Origin: Anas platyrhynchos
Taxonomy: Eukaryota > Chordata > Aves > Anseriformes > Anatidae
Length of the DNA stretch: 64,000 bases
Assembly: GCF_047663525.1 (NCBI RefSeq)
Contig: NC_092590.1
Span: 5,600,001-5,664,000, forward strand
Direction of reading: 5' to 3'
Numbering within the stretch: the first letter of the stretch is position 1; the number at the start of each line of letters is the position of its first letter. Below, piece after piece: positions 1-9,810 of this stretch. The notes beneath the pieces are model-generated. The model was given only the letters and a program-made list of their open reading frames with translations. It was not told where the DNA came from and ran no database searches. Both the position numbers and the translations under genes were made by a program.

Positions 1-852
1 AAACTGAGTTTGATCACCTCGTCTAAAGAAAATAGTGGGAAATATATTCTGCACATTATTCTTACAAATTCTTCTCTTTATCCCTCGGAAAGATATGATG
101 AGATCTACAAAGCAGCAGACATAAAGTTCTCCATGTAAAGGAGAACCATAATAAGACTGGTAAAAAGACAGAAGTTTTATTGCCTTTGAGGAGAAATCAA
201 TGACACTGATATTCAGCTGAGATATCATCCTCCATAAAGGCTTGAAAGTTTTATATTTCAGATTTTTTTTTTATCTTCCATTTTAAACAAACTGGTCAAC
301 CCTGAATTTGGAGGAGACAGCATAATAGTCAGATTTTTGTATTAATCCTGTAAATAGCAGCTCTGGAATTAATCCTTGCCTGCCCATCTGAGGAGCAAGG
401 CTGGTGCTCTGGGAAGCAACACAGTGCTGCCCCCCCCAAATCCGAGCATGTGGCATAAACCCATACCCCACAGTGCAGGGATAAGGAAGCAAACAGGGCC
501 ATGCAAGAAACTATTTCTGTGTGGTTTGTCAAAAGAAATAAAACCAGAAGAATAAAGAATCTCCTAATGCATCTCCTGAATGCCAGTCTGTGGAGACCCC
601 ATGAGTGAATACCATCCCCTGAGATGAGAAGGGGGAATTTAAAGGCATGGTGCACATATGGCAAAGTTGAGGCTTGAAGCTGGCAGACAGATTAGCAAAT
701 AGGACCAGTTCAACCCTCTCCTCTTCTTTTATTGTTTTTGGGTGGGGGAAATAGGGATTGGCCAAGATCCTGAGAGCCCCATGACTGCCCTTCCAGGCAG
801 ATGCTGCTGTCCCCTGATGTCCTGTGACTGAAAGGTTTCTCTTCTCTCCCAG
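1..852 (+). other. Partial intron of NDST4 (5' side cut by window edge)
   Basis: The intron leading into the first visible exon ends with a pyrimidine-rich acceptor (cttctctcccag) at 841-852. No upstream NDST exon was recognised here. The reading frames present on the minus strand lack family similarity and are taken as chance. Confidence 0.7.
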
Positions 853-1035
853 ATCAGCATCTTCATGACCCATTTGTCTAATTACGGGAACGACCGCCTG
901 GGGCTATACACCTTTGCGAACCTGGCCAGCTTTGTGAAGAGCTCGACAAACCTGAAACTGCAGACACTGCCCCCTCTCCAGCTGGCACACAAGTACTTTG
1001 AGCTCTTCCCTGAGCAGACGGACCCTCTTTGGCAG
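853..1035 (+). CDS. NDST4: NDST4 exon: end of N-deacetylase domain and linker
   Basis: This exon encodes 61 residues beginning [14 protein letters not shown] and ending PEQTDPLWQ. It starts after the acceptor cttctctcccag and ends at the donor cag|gtaatg, phase 0 on both sides. The [17 protein letters not shown] segment is a hallmark of the C-terminal part of the NDST deacetylase domain. Counting back from the sulfotransferase lysine, the His in MTHL falls at the position of human NDST1 His529, which I recall as an implicated deacetylase active-site histidine. The rest ([18 protein letters not shown]) leads into the linker before the sulfotransferase domain. Unlike the mammalian proteins as I recall them, it has Ala and Ser substitutions around [13 protein letters not shown], which look like ordinary divergence. 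Confidence 0.93.
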
Positions 1036-2786
1036 GTAATGTCATAGCCTCTTCCTACCTCCGATTGCACTGTTGCACTGTTTGTTGGAATAAGGATCTT
1101 CTTAAAATGTGTTATTTCTTCCAGTATGCCTTTTTAGGTTATTTAAATTCTCTTGAAAGACCACTTCTTTCAAATAGAAATGCGTTAGCTTCCTCTTGCT
1201 CCAAATCAGGCACGTTTAAAAGCAACTAATTGCCTTACACTTGAGAGAAAGCTTTCCTCCCCTCCTCTCTTCTTGACTCCCCTTCCTTCTGTAGCTTTTC
1301 TGATGCATCACACTGTGTTAACTAATCATGCCACACTACCAGCAAGATGAACACAGGCAGCCCGTAGCAAGTGCAGGGCAAGCAACGCAGAACCCTTGCG
1401 TCCATTGATGGGGAGTCACCAGTGTTGCATCACTGCAGCTGCAAGGATTTCACACCACCCAGACCCCCTTCCCTAAAGCAGCAAGGAGAAGGGATGGCGG
1501 AGCAGTCAGCGCTGCAGAATAGCTGCTATTTTAAGAAAGGAGAAGGGTTTGTGCACAGCCCACCAGTGGCTATTTTCTATCTCTGCTGTAAATGCACGAC
1601 AGTGCTGCTTGTAATCTCGGCACTGTAATTTCCTAATCATTGTTGTACATGTCTGGCTCTTCTCTTATTCAGAATATGATGTGCCACACTGTGCTTTTAG
1701 CTATGCAGGCTTGAATCCAGAGTGACACCATGGAGATCCATGCAGTTATTTCAGGCTTACACTGGTACAAAGGAGCAAAAAATTTCCCTATTATTGTTGG
1801 CCCAGATGCAAAAGAAGTATAAATCGATAATATTCCCATTGAGTTTAGTGGAGCTGCAGCAATTCACATCATTTAATGATTTTCTCCATTATATTTTGCT
1901 AACTTTATTCACTAGCAAACTGTATCTTCTATTACCAGCCAATACCATACAAAAGCAGGATCCATACACTAACTGCTTTAAAGAACTGTCAGTCCTAACC
2001 TTTCCTGTGGGGTCTTTTGTTCACACGTTTTTATTTTGCATTCACAGGTAGCAGAAAGATAAGGAGATCAGTAATATCCCACATTTCTATTTCGTCCTTC
2101 CTTTTGGGTTTTTATGTAAATTAAAATTGGCACTAAAAGTAATATGTATCTGAAACCATTTTGTCACTTTTGAAAGTAATGCCTTCAAGGTATTCAAACA
2201 GAGGTTTCCATTCTAACGTCAAATGAAAACTTGATTAAATCAACGTGTTAATCTTTTTTTTTTTTTTTTTTTTTTTCCCCCACTAATGACTGAACTTAAT
2301 CCTCGGTCATGCAAAACCATTATATATACATTCAATTTTAGTCAAAGGGACCACATGCCTGCATACCTACATGCCTATAGACTCCAAGTTGATGAAAATG
2401 GCTGGACTAACAGAGAGAAGGAAATGCAGTAGTCACAGAGGGTGTGGATTTTGACATGGATCCTTCCCTTCCAGTATTTGCAAGGCTGTTTAGCTTTACT
2501 GACTTCTTTGGGACCCCTGTAAGGATCAGTCCTGGAAGATATTGAGGGGCTTGGTGTACCTGAATGCTCAAGTACCTGCCACAATGGGAGGGCTTCTATG
2601 GATCTCTACCAGTGACCTCAATATTTGGCAGGAATAAACTCTTATGTGGAAATATGGAATTTTACTATTTTGTGTAAGGCACTGGTGTTAGTGCATAAGG
2701 TATAGATCCTACAAAGTCTCACATGCGTACAAAACATTTAGGACATCCCTGGCATGATGTACACAGATGTCTTTTTTCACCTTCAG
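1036..2786 (+). other. NDST4 intron (1.75 kb)
   Basis: This intron runs between donor gtaatg and acceptor cttcag. It holds a 23-T run at 2254-2276. Nothing else was recognised; a 109-codon open frame at 1722-2051 has no family similarity. Confidence 0.8.
2254..2276. repeat. Poly-T run (23)
   Basis: An uninterrupted T homopolymer lies inside an NDST4 intron. It is likely to vary in length between individuals. Confidence 0.95.
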
Positions 2787-2883
2787 AATCCATGTGATGA
2801 TAAACGACACAGGGATATTTGGTCCAGGGACAAAACATGTGACCACCTACCCAAATTCCTTGTGATTGGACCCCAGAAAACAG
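2787..2883 (+). CDS. NDST4: NDST4 exon: start of sulfotransferase domain, 5'-PSB loop
   Basis: This exon encodes [12 protein letters not shown] followed by a segment ending [10 protein letters not shown] plus the first base of a Gly codon. The junction with the next exon restores GPQKTGTTAL, the 5'-phosphosulfate-binding loop that grips PAPS in the sulfotransferase fold. The lysine corresponds to human NDST1 Lys614, which is required for N-sulfotransferase activity, and to about residue 604 in an 872-residue NDST4. The acceptor is cttcag and the donor g|gtaaga, so the exon begins in phase 0 and ends in phase 1. The hydrophobic FLVI just before the loop is the first beta strand of the fold. 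Confidence 0.95.
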
Positions 2884-4245
2884 GTAAGAAGTAATGAAAG
2901 CTGGGACTGTGCTGGCTTGGTGCTCCGATGCTTTCCAGGGCTGTCAGTGAAGGTGCTGAAATCCTGGAACCCCTGAGGACGTAGCAATTCTGGCAGCCCC
3001 GTCCCAGCAATGAGCAGCCTGTGCATACACCTGCCTTGCACGCCAACTGCTGAAGGGCAGCCGTAGATAAGAATAACACACAGAATTGCACCATGTGGTT
3101 GGTGGCTTCAAAGTACTTTTGCACTTTCAAAGCCAGCTGACACAAGCCTTGGGGAGTGAAAGCTGGAAACGTGATAGCTGTATGCAGCTACTGCCACTTC
3201 TGGATTCAGCCCACCGCAGGACAACACAGGAGAAAGCAATGCGAACTTCCACCATAAAGAAACATGCTGTCAGGGTGCCCTAAGTTAAGTTTGTTATTAA
3301 GTTGTTTGACAAATTACGTCCCCACCGTTTGAGACCCTAATTGACAGTCAACACATTACCACCTTTCAGGCCTCTGGGGGTCTCAGGGCATTATTTAAAT
3401 TAAGCCGCATATTCCCACTCCCAAGGTAGCTATCACTGTTGTTGACGTATTGCAGAAAGTGGATGTTGAGGCAGGGAAATAAATGACTACTCCAAGATTA
3501 TATAGAAATTCTGTGACAGTGACAAAGAGACAGCGGGTCTTGATTCATAGTCCAATGATAGTTTGTGTAGCATAAAATCATTGAAGAGCAATTTGAAAGA
3601 CACATTTTCCTGAAATTTCATTTAACAACATATAACATTTTCAGTTATTTTTTAACAAACAAATAACAACACAAAGTTATTGTTACTGGAATTTTAAAGC
3701 ACACTTATTACATACAGGTTTGTTGGCAGATAGACGATATAGACAAAATACACAATGTCACTTGGAAGACTTGAACAAGTTTTTATTCCTCAACAACCCC
3801 AGGAAAGCCAGGAAAAATACACAGAGGACAGAAGTGTGGTTCTGGGAGCAACAGAACTATAATTCCACAATTAGTACTTTTGAAATATTTGTGCATGTAA
3901 ATAATTTAAAAGCAAACCAGCCCAAATTCTATCACTGGATAAATAAATAGGTAAGCATGCAAGCAAAGTCAGCACCAGCAGTATCGTGCTTGCCCCAGAG
4001 AGTAGAATTCAGAGTCTGGAAATGGGGAAAATTTAATGAGCACAGAAGAAATCTGCACATGCTCTTCACTCCCTCTAAAAACACCTTGTGCCTTCCATCA
4101 ATAGGAAATTTTCTTATAAAAAGGTAATCTTTCTAATTTTCCTGTATATTTCGGTATGAATTGATTTAGAAGTACTTTCTTAAATGAAAAAAAAAAAGTC
4201 AATGGTGTTTTTTTCTGTTCCTTAATGCTATTTTTTGTGTTGTAG
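2884..4245 (+). other. NDST4 intron (1.36 kb)
   Basis: This intron is bounded by gtaaga and gttgtag. It is AT-rich, and no repeat family or exon was recognised inside it. Confidence 0.8.
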
Positions 4246-4369
4246 GAACAACAGCACTTTATTTATTTCTTCTGATGCATCCTTCCATTATCAGTAATCT
4301 CCCTAGTCCAAAAACTTTTGAAGAAGTTCAGTTCTTCAATGGAAACAACTATCACAAGGGTATTGACTG
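4246..4369 (+). CDS. NDST4: NDST4 exon: PAPS loop and catalytic glutamate
   Basis: This exon opens by completing the Gly codon, then reads [14 protein letters not shown] and [14 protein letters not shown], ending in HKGID plus two bases of a Trp codon. It completes the 5'-PSB loop (KTGTTAL). The second Glu of KTFEEVQFF aligns by spacing (28 residues after the loop lysine) with human NDST1 Glu642, the catalytic base proposed to deprotonate the glucosamine nitrogen. The acceptor is gttgtag and the donor tg|gtaag. A 23-A run (4384-4406) begins about 14 bases after the splice donor, which is unusually close. The [11 protein letters not shown] stretch is one of the segments that favours NDST4 over NDST3. 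Confidence 0.95.
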
Positions 4370-6012
4370 GTAAGAAGAATAACAAAAAAAAAAAAAAAAA
4401 AAAAAAGCGTCCATTAATAATACACTTTAAAACACAATGAAACAATTACAGAAGCATGTATGACATCTACATAATTACTGGATGAATTTGTTATGCTTGG
4501 CATTATCAGAGAGAATAAGAAACTAATTTGTAATGATGGGACATTTAATCAAGTCCTTAATTTTGTTTAGATATTACAGTCACAAATTCTTTCTTTTTTT
4601 TTTTTTTTCCAGAAATGAATACAATAGCAAGCTCAGTTACAATGTCTGTCTTAATAATGAATAGCATCTCTGTCTTTTCATAGCTGTATCAATTTTGAAG
4701 GGGCTGAATTACACTCCTTTTCTTCAAACGGTGCTTTTCATGAAACAAGGTTCAGCTTCTCATGAGAAAAAAAAAAGCCCTCCATAAAGAATTTCATCTG
4801 ATACTCCTATTACAATTTTTAAACATTGCTTTAACTATTTTTGCTTAAGAAAAACATTTTGTAGGGCTTTTGTTTCCCCAGGGAATGGCACTCTTCATCT
4901 TTGTATGAAAACTGAAATACAAGACAAACATCACACTATGTAGAAACAGATTAATCTTTTTCAAGGTGTCATGAAAAAGGAGGAGAAAGAAATGCTTCTC
5001 ATTTATTTTTCATACCGCGTAAAGAAAGAGCTTGCAGATAGCAACCATGGAGTATATGGTGTACTACACAAGGAGGAGAAGCTGCAGGAGTAGAGGGCTG
5101 GGAGAGCAGGGCTTGCCCCACCAGTGTGGCAGTGGCTGGGGCAGCAGGGAGCCTCATGAACCAGCCTTTCTTCCACAAAAACGCTGTGAGAGTGCAAGCT
5201 TCCATCAAGGTCCTTCTCTCTTCCATGGTAGTGATGGGGATTCTCCTCTGCAGCCCTGTGCACACAACATAGAGGAAGAGGCTGGCTTTGCTGAGACCCC
5301 TTCTGCCACATTTCGCTGAGATTGGCCTTTAGGCTCAGAGGTTAGTAGGGTTGTGTGCACAGGGTGAGGTCCCACATACTTTACTTCCACAGAAAGTACA
5401 CAAAAACAGCTAGCCACACCAAAACTGGAAGCTCACAGAGTGCTCAGCCAAACTAAAGGGACCAAAAAATGCCTCCAAAACAATTTTACTTTTCGCTTCA
5501 TCTGAATTCTTCACACTTTTGATTGAACTTCCTATATTATACATTTTTACTTCCAATCAATTTTGAATGGAAAAGACCATTCAAAGACAAAATTAAAATC
5601 TTGCTTCCTGAAAATGTCTAAGAGAAAAGACTTGTCAATTCCAAGATGAAATATTCCAACAATGTTAAAATTAAATAGTTGACATTTTGAAGCTTTGCCC
5701 ATTTTTTTTTCTGCAGTTAAAACTGAACTCACTCCAAACTGGTGAGATCTCCCTCTGACACTGAACTTATTAGCAAAAATCCCATCCATCAAAGGAAAAA
5801 CCTAATTACCTGACTTCATGGAGGCTTTAGCTATTACCAGTACTGAGAGCCAAGTTCTCTTCCCCCTATTCCATTCCTGGAGTGAGCTGAGAAATTTAAT
5901 TTTGCTTGTTGTGAGTTATGGCTGAAAATCCACCTTTTCACCTACAATGAAATGGGATGCAGACATATCATTTATGACACTGCTTGTTCTAATTAGTTTC
6001 TTTGCCTCCCAG
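4370..6012 (+). other. NDST4 intron (1.64 kb) with donor-proximal poly-A
   Basis: This intron carries a 23-A run at 4384-4406 almost directly after the donor and a short T run near 4595-4608. No coding segment was recognised in the rest. Confidence 0.8.
4384..4406. repeat. Poly-A run (23) next to a splice donor
   Basis: This A homopolymer starts about 14 bases downstream of the exon 4246-4369 donor. Homopolymers are length-variable, so the distance from the donor to downstream intronic sequence may vary. Confidence 0.95.
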
Positions 6013-6187
6013 GTACATGGATTTCTTCCCCACTCCTTCCAACATCACAACTAACCTCCTCTTTGAGAAAAGTGCCAACTATTTCCATTCTGAGGAAGCG
6101 CCGAAACGAGCTGCTTCCCTCATCCCCAAGGCCAAGATCATCACCATCCTCATTGACCCATCCGACCGGGCATACTCCTGGTACCAG
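6013..6187 (+). CDS. NDST4: NDST4 exon: sulfotransferase core with 3'-PSB motif
   Basis: This exon completes the Trp codon and reads [57 protein letters not shown] is a conserved substrate-side segment. [12 protein letters not shown] is the 3'-phosphate-binding (3'-PSB) region, whose second serine matches human NDST1 Ser712 by spacing. The exon is 175 bases long, starts after cctcccag and ends at cag|gtatgg in phase 0. Sequence identity to the family is near complete across the nucleotide-binding strand and helix, as expected for an active enzyme. Confidence 0.95.
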
Positions 6188-7337
6188 GTATGGACCTTGC
6201 CTTCAAGAAACGGACAGTGAAATCAGCAGCAGGGGATGATGGAATTTGTGTCCTTGAGAAAGAACGGGATTTATTGCAAAGTGTTTGCACGGTGTAGAAG
6301 TGGAAGGATGCTGAATGCCATCTTTTGCAGTTGGCACCTGTGACACCAGTGTCATAAATGATGAAACTTCTCAGCACAGAGCTGCCACTAGCTGTAAACA
6401 AACAGTTTAATCTCAATTACAGTTGACACTGCATGGAGGAAAAGCGATGCTCCTTACCCAGGGAGATGCAGTGGGGAAAATAAGCATGGCCTAGCTAGAA
6501 AATCAGAGCTTTTTATGCTGAGAATCTGGCACCTCATCCAGCCCTCCAGTTTCCAGGCTGAGCAACATGCGGTAGTTTACAAATGGATGCAATGCCTTCT
6601 AAAGTTTCCAAGGAGTTAAAATGAGCTGTGTCTGTGGAGTAGGGTTTGTTATTGTTTTGTTTTTGTTGATGTTTTTCTCTCCTTGGAAACAAAGGAAAGT
6701 CTGTCAGTTTTCCTAGGAAACTCTAGGAGGCTCTTTCATGCCTTTTACTGAGCCCACACCTCTCCATAAGCAAGTCTGTATGCTGTTTTTTAAAGAGTCA
6801 CTTAAGCATGTAGTTATAGAAATGGCAGAAATACTAAATGCCATGTTTAAAAGGACACAAATGAATAATCTTACCATAAGCATAAAGTACACCGTTTCCG
6901 ATATTGTTACCCAGAGTTCTACAAGAACTAAAACATGGCTTAGAGCTGCAACTTGCTCCCTTTTAAATATCTCATTTGCACCTTTACGAATGCCAAAGCG
7001 AGATGCAGAGTAGTAAAACATTGTGTCTGCTTTGGCAGAGCTTGCCTCCCCAGCCCTCCTCGTGCCCGGGGCTCCAGCATGAGGCAGGCGGAGGCGCAGA
7101 GTGGGGCAGCCGCAGCCTTCATCCCTCAGCACGTTGCAAATTCTGGGCTAAGGGCAGGCTGGTCATGGCCACTTGAGAGGAGAGTTACAGGGTGTATTGG
7201 AAAGGAGGCCATTAGGAGACCTGTTTCCCATCTTCGTGTGAGTTAGAAGTACCAGAGCGATTTGTTCCTCTTTTTCTCTTTGATCACGGCTTAATCTTCA
7301 GGGTCACTGTGACATGTGCCTAAATATCTCCCATTAG
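6188..7337 (+). other. NDST4 intron (1.15 kb)
   Basis: This intron is bounded by gtatgg and cccattag. It includes a moderately GC-rich patch near 7030-7180 with open frames on both strands that lack any recognisable similarity. No repeat was recognised. Confidence 0.8.
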
Positions 7338-7508
7338 CATCAGCGATCCCACGAGGACCCTGCTGCCCTGAAATTCAATTTTTATGAAGTCATAACGTCA
7401 GGCCACTGGGCACCCTCGGAGATAAGGACCCTCCAGAAGAGGTGCCTGACACCTGGATGGTATGCTGTCCACATCGAACGATGGCTAACTCACTACCCAG
7501 CTTCACAG
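7338..7508 (+). CDS. NDST4: NDST4 exon: HQRSHED active-site segment
   Basis: This exon encodes 57 residues from [20 protein letters not shown] through [15 protein letters not shown] to [18 protein letters not shown]. The first His (HQRSHED) aligns by spacing with human NDST1 His716, which is important for sulfotransfer. The [11 protein letters not shown] segment forms a conserved helix of the sulfotransferase fold and lies near the glucan-binding cleft. The exon has phase 0 ends, acceptor cccattag and donor cag|gtaatt. GHWAP and YAVHIERWL are closer to NDST4 than to NDST3 as I recall them, so this exon supports the paralogue call. Confidence 0.95.
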
Positions 7509-8074
7509 GTAATTTCCAACCTGTTAATTCAACAAACTCATCAGCCCTCAGAGAGTCCCAAAACGAGTAAGGCCTCATCATTAGAGGTGACAGGATACTT
7601 CCCACTGGAACTCTTAGCCCTCAGGAAGTTCAGATTTGTCAAGATCAGAACATTTACCAGAAATGTGTTGATTTTTTCTGTCTTCTGACGGATAAAATGC
7701 AACAGGAAGACTATAACCTGTGGCCACATGGGCTTGCTGGGGGGCTTGGGACCTTCCTTCCAGGATTTTCAAGGCTTCTGGGTCTCAAGAAACAAGCAGA
7801 TGCAGCATGAGATGATGTGGGAAGGTTTGACAAATTCATTAGAAAATGCCAAGGCTTTTTCTAAACAGAAATTTCGTTCCCTCTCCCACTCACTCCCTTT
7901 CATAGAAATTTCACATTTGTTTGATTCTGATAGGGGATTAGCCCTTCTCAGTGTTAGAGCAGGAATTCTTTCTCTTCCCCATCTTCCTTCAGATGTTTTA
8001 TCAAATTGTGTTTTATAATGTTTTCCATTAAAATTTTGAGTAAAGACACAGGCCTAAACAATATTGCTATTACT

Positions 8075-8100
<26 letters not shown>
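8075..8100. repeat. Poly-A run (26)
   Basis: Uninterrupted A homopolymer within an NDST4 intron. Confidence 0.95.
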
Positions 8101-8105
<5 letters not shown>

Positions 8106-8342
8106 CAGATATAAACCTTAAAACAAATGCTTTAATACTACAAAACATACGCAGGGGCACTCTTTACCTGTGTGTATGGCCCACCGCACAGATTATACGT
8201 CTGTCTATTGTTAGAAACATTGTAAAAGGGTTTTTAGTGAATAAGCCTAATGCACAGGTATCCCCAAAGCTTGCTTTATGTGGGACAAGATTTTGCTGTA
8301 TGGAGGTAAAACTGAGCATTGCTTATTTTTTCAGGGACTGAG

Positions 8343-8361
8343 GAAAAAATAAAAATAAAAA

Positions 8362-8398
<37 letters not shown>

Positions 8399-8401
8399 AT
8401 A
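8343..8401. repeat. (AAAAAT)/(AAAT)n microsatellite
   Basis: About four AAAAAT-type units grade into about eight to nine AAAT units. It is a typical polymorphic tetranucleotide tract. Confidence 0.93.
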
Positions 8402-8920
8402 CAAGCTCTGTCTTTTTGTAATCCTCAGTTTTCCTTTTATGCAGTCTCAGCTGTACTACAAAAAGGAGAAGCAGGTCAATCCCATTTCCAGTAACAAGGA
8501 GAAAGTCTCAGTCATTTACTTTCTTCTTTCAGCGCTGGCCATTCTTCTCCTTCCTCAATGGGAAAGGAGTACTGCCCAAAGCAGCAGAGCTTGCAGCAAG
8601 GCTGTCCCCAGGAGTTAACAGGGCACATCTCTTCCACCTCCTCTCTACATCCCAGCTTATTGCTCCGAGGAGCACAGGCTGTCCTGGGAAACTCAGAGCA
8701 TGCAGAGGGTGACGAGCATCCCGTGCCCCATTACCTGTGCTCCTTATCCACCCTCATCCTGGGCTGCTGCAACCTCTCATGAAGATTTCTCTCAGTCTGC
8801 TGCAGCAAAATGCATTCCTCTTATTAAACATGCAAGGGCACATTGACATATTTCTTGTAAAACCAGTAACCACTCATGTTTCATAGTTGTAGTGATTAAT
8901 TTTACAAGATACACAACAAA

Positions 8921-9015
8921 ATGCACTCATTCTTAATAAGGTGCGCAGAGAGTGCACTCACGGTGCTTACTAATGGGCACTCAGTAATGTGCATTCACTC
9001 GGCCTGTGCACTCAG
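8921..9015. repeat. Degenerate cluster of (G)TGCACTCA motifs
   Basis: CACTCA occurs at 8924, 8955, 8978 and 9009, with CACTC at 8996. Most copies are preceded by TG or GTG. The spacing falls steadily (31, 23, 18, 13), so this is either a decayed tandem repeat or a clustered binding site. Confidence 0.5.
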
Positions 9016-9171
9016 AAACTTAATAATTCATAATAAGCCTTCACGATAAATATAAAACACATCCGTCCAGAATAGTTATTAGCAATGCCGCCTGGTACTC
9101 CAGGAGACTTTTGATACATACTCTTAACATTTGCTTGTTAGCAAATGTTTACATCACATCAATCTTTAATT

Positions 9172-9172
9172 A

Positions 9173-9204
<32 letters not shown>

Positions 9205-9206
9205 AA
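9172..9206. repeat. Interrupted poly-A run (20 A, G, 14 A)
   Basis: A-rich tract with a single G interruption at 9192. Confidence 0.95.
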
Positions 9207-9700
9207 GGCTTTTGCCAACAATTTTGTAAGTCTGTACAGTTCATAGGCTGGTGGTAATTCTGAATTAAATTGCCACCATATCACTTTTGAATGTTTAATT
9301 GTATAGCTTCTGAGCATTTAATTCGAAGACATACTTGAGCTTTTTATCATTTTCGTATTCCATACCAGATTTTCCATGGCCACACTGTAAATCTTTGCAA
9401 TGTTTTTACATTCCTTCCTTATCTCTTTTACTCAGAATTCTCTGGGAATCAGGTTCAGCTTGTGAGATTTAACTCTTTCATCTGAACAACAGCACACACA
9501 GAGTTAGAGGGTGCCCACCTATACACATTGAATGGAATAAAGTACAAAAGCAAATTTAAAAAAAGTTCACCCATACGATTGTTATTAATGCTGTGTGAAA
9601 TCACGTTAATGTCACAAGTAAAGTCACAAAAGGGAAATAACGTCATAACTTAGTTAACCTTAGTCCTGTTTCTAAATAGCCTGCATATTTGTTCCTACAG

Positions 9701-9810
9701 TTGCTAATTATTGATGGACAGCAGCTAAGAAGTGACCCAGCTACTGTGATGGATGAAGTGCAGAAGTTTCTTGGAGTCTCTCCTCATTACAATTACTCCG
9801 AAGCTCTAAC
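9701..9810 (+). CDS. NDST4: NDST4 exon: [14 protein letters not shown] segment
   Basis: This exon encodes [20 protein letters not shown], then [16 protein letters not shown] and two bases of a Thr codon. The LLIIDG strand and the [14 protein letters not shown] helix are conserved across NDST and 3-O-sulfotransferase families and help to frame the PAPS pocket. It contains an NYS sequon, a possible N-glycosylation site. It starts after gttcctacag and ends at ac|gtgagt. The 4.2 kb intron that follows is the longest one fully contained in this window. Confidence 0.95.

Larger units (their letters stand above)
7509..9700 (+). other. NDST4 intron (2.2 kb), repeat-rich
   Basis: This intron holds a 26-A run (8075-8100), an AAAT microsatellite (8343-8401), a cluster of CACTCA motifs (8924-9014) and an interrupted A run (9172-9206). 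No coding exon is seen between the flanking splice sites. Confidence 0.85.
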
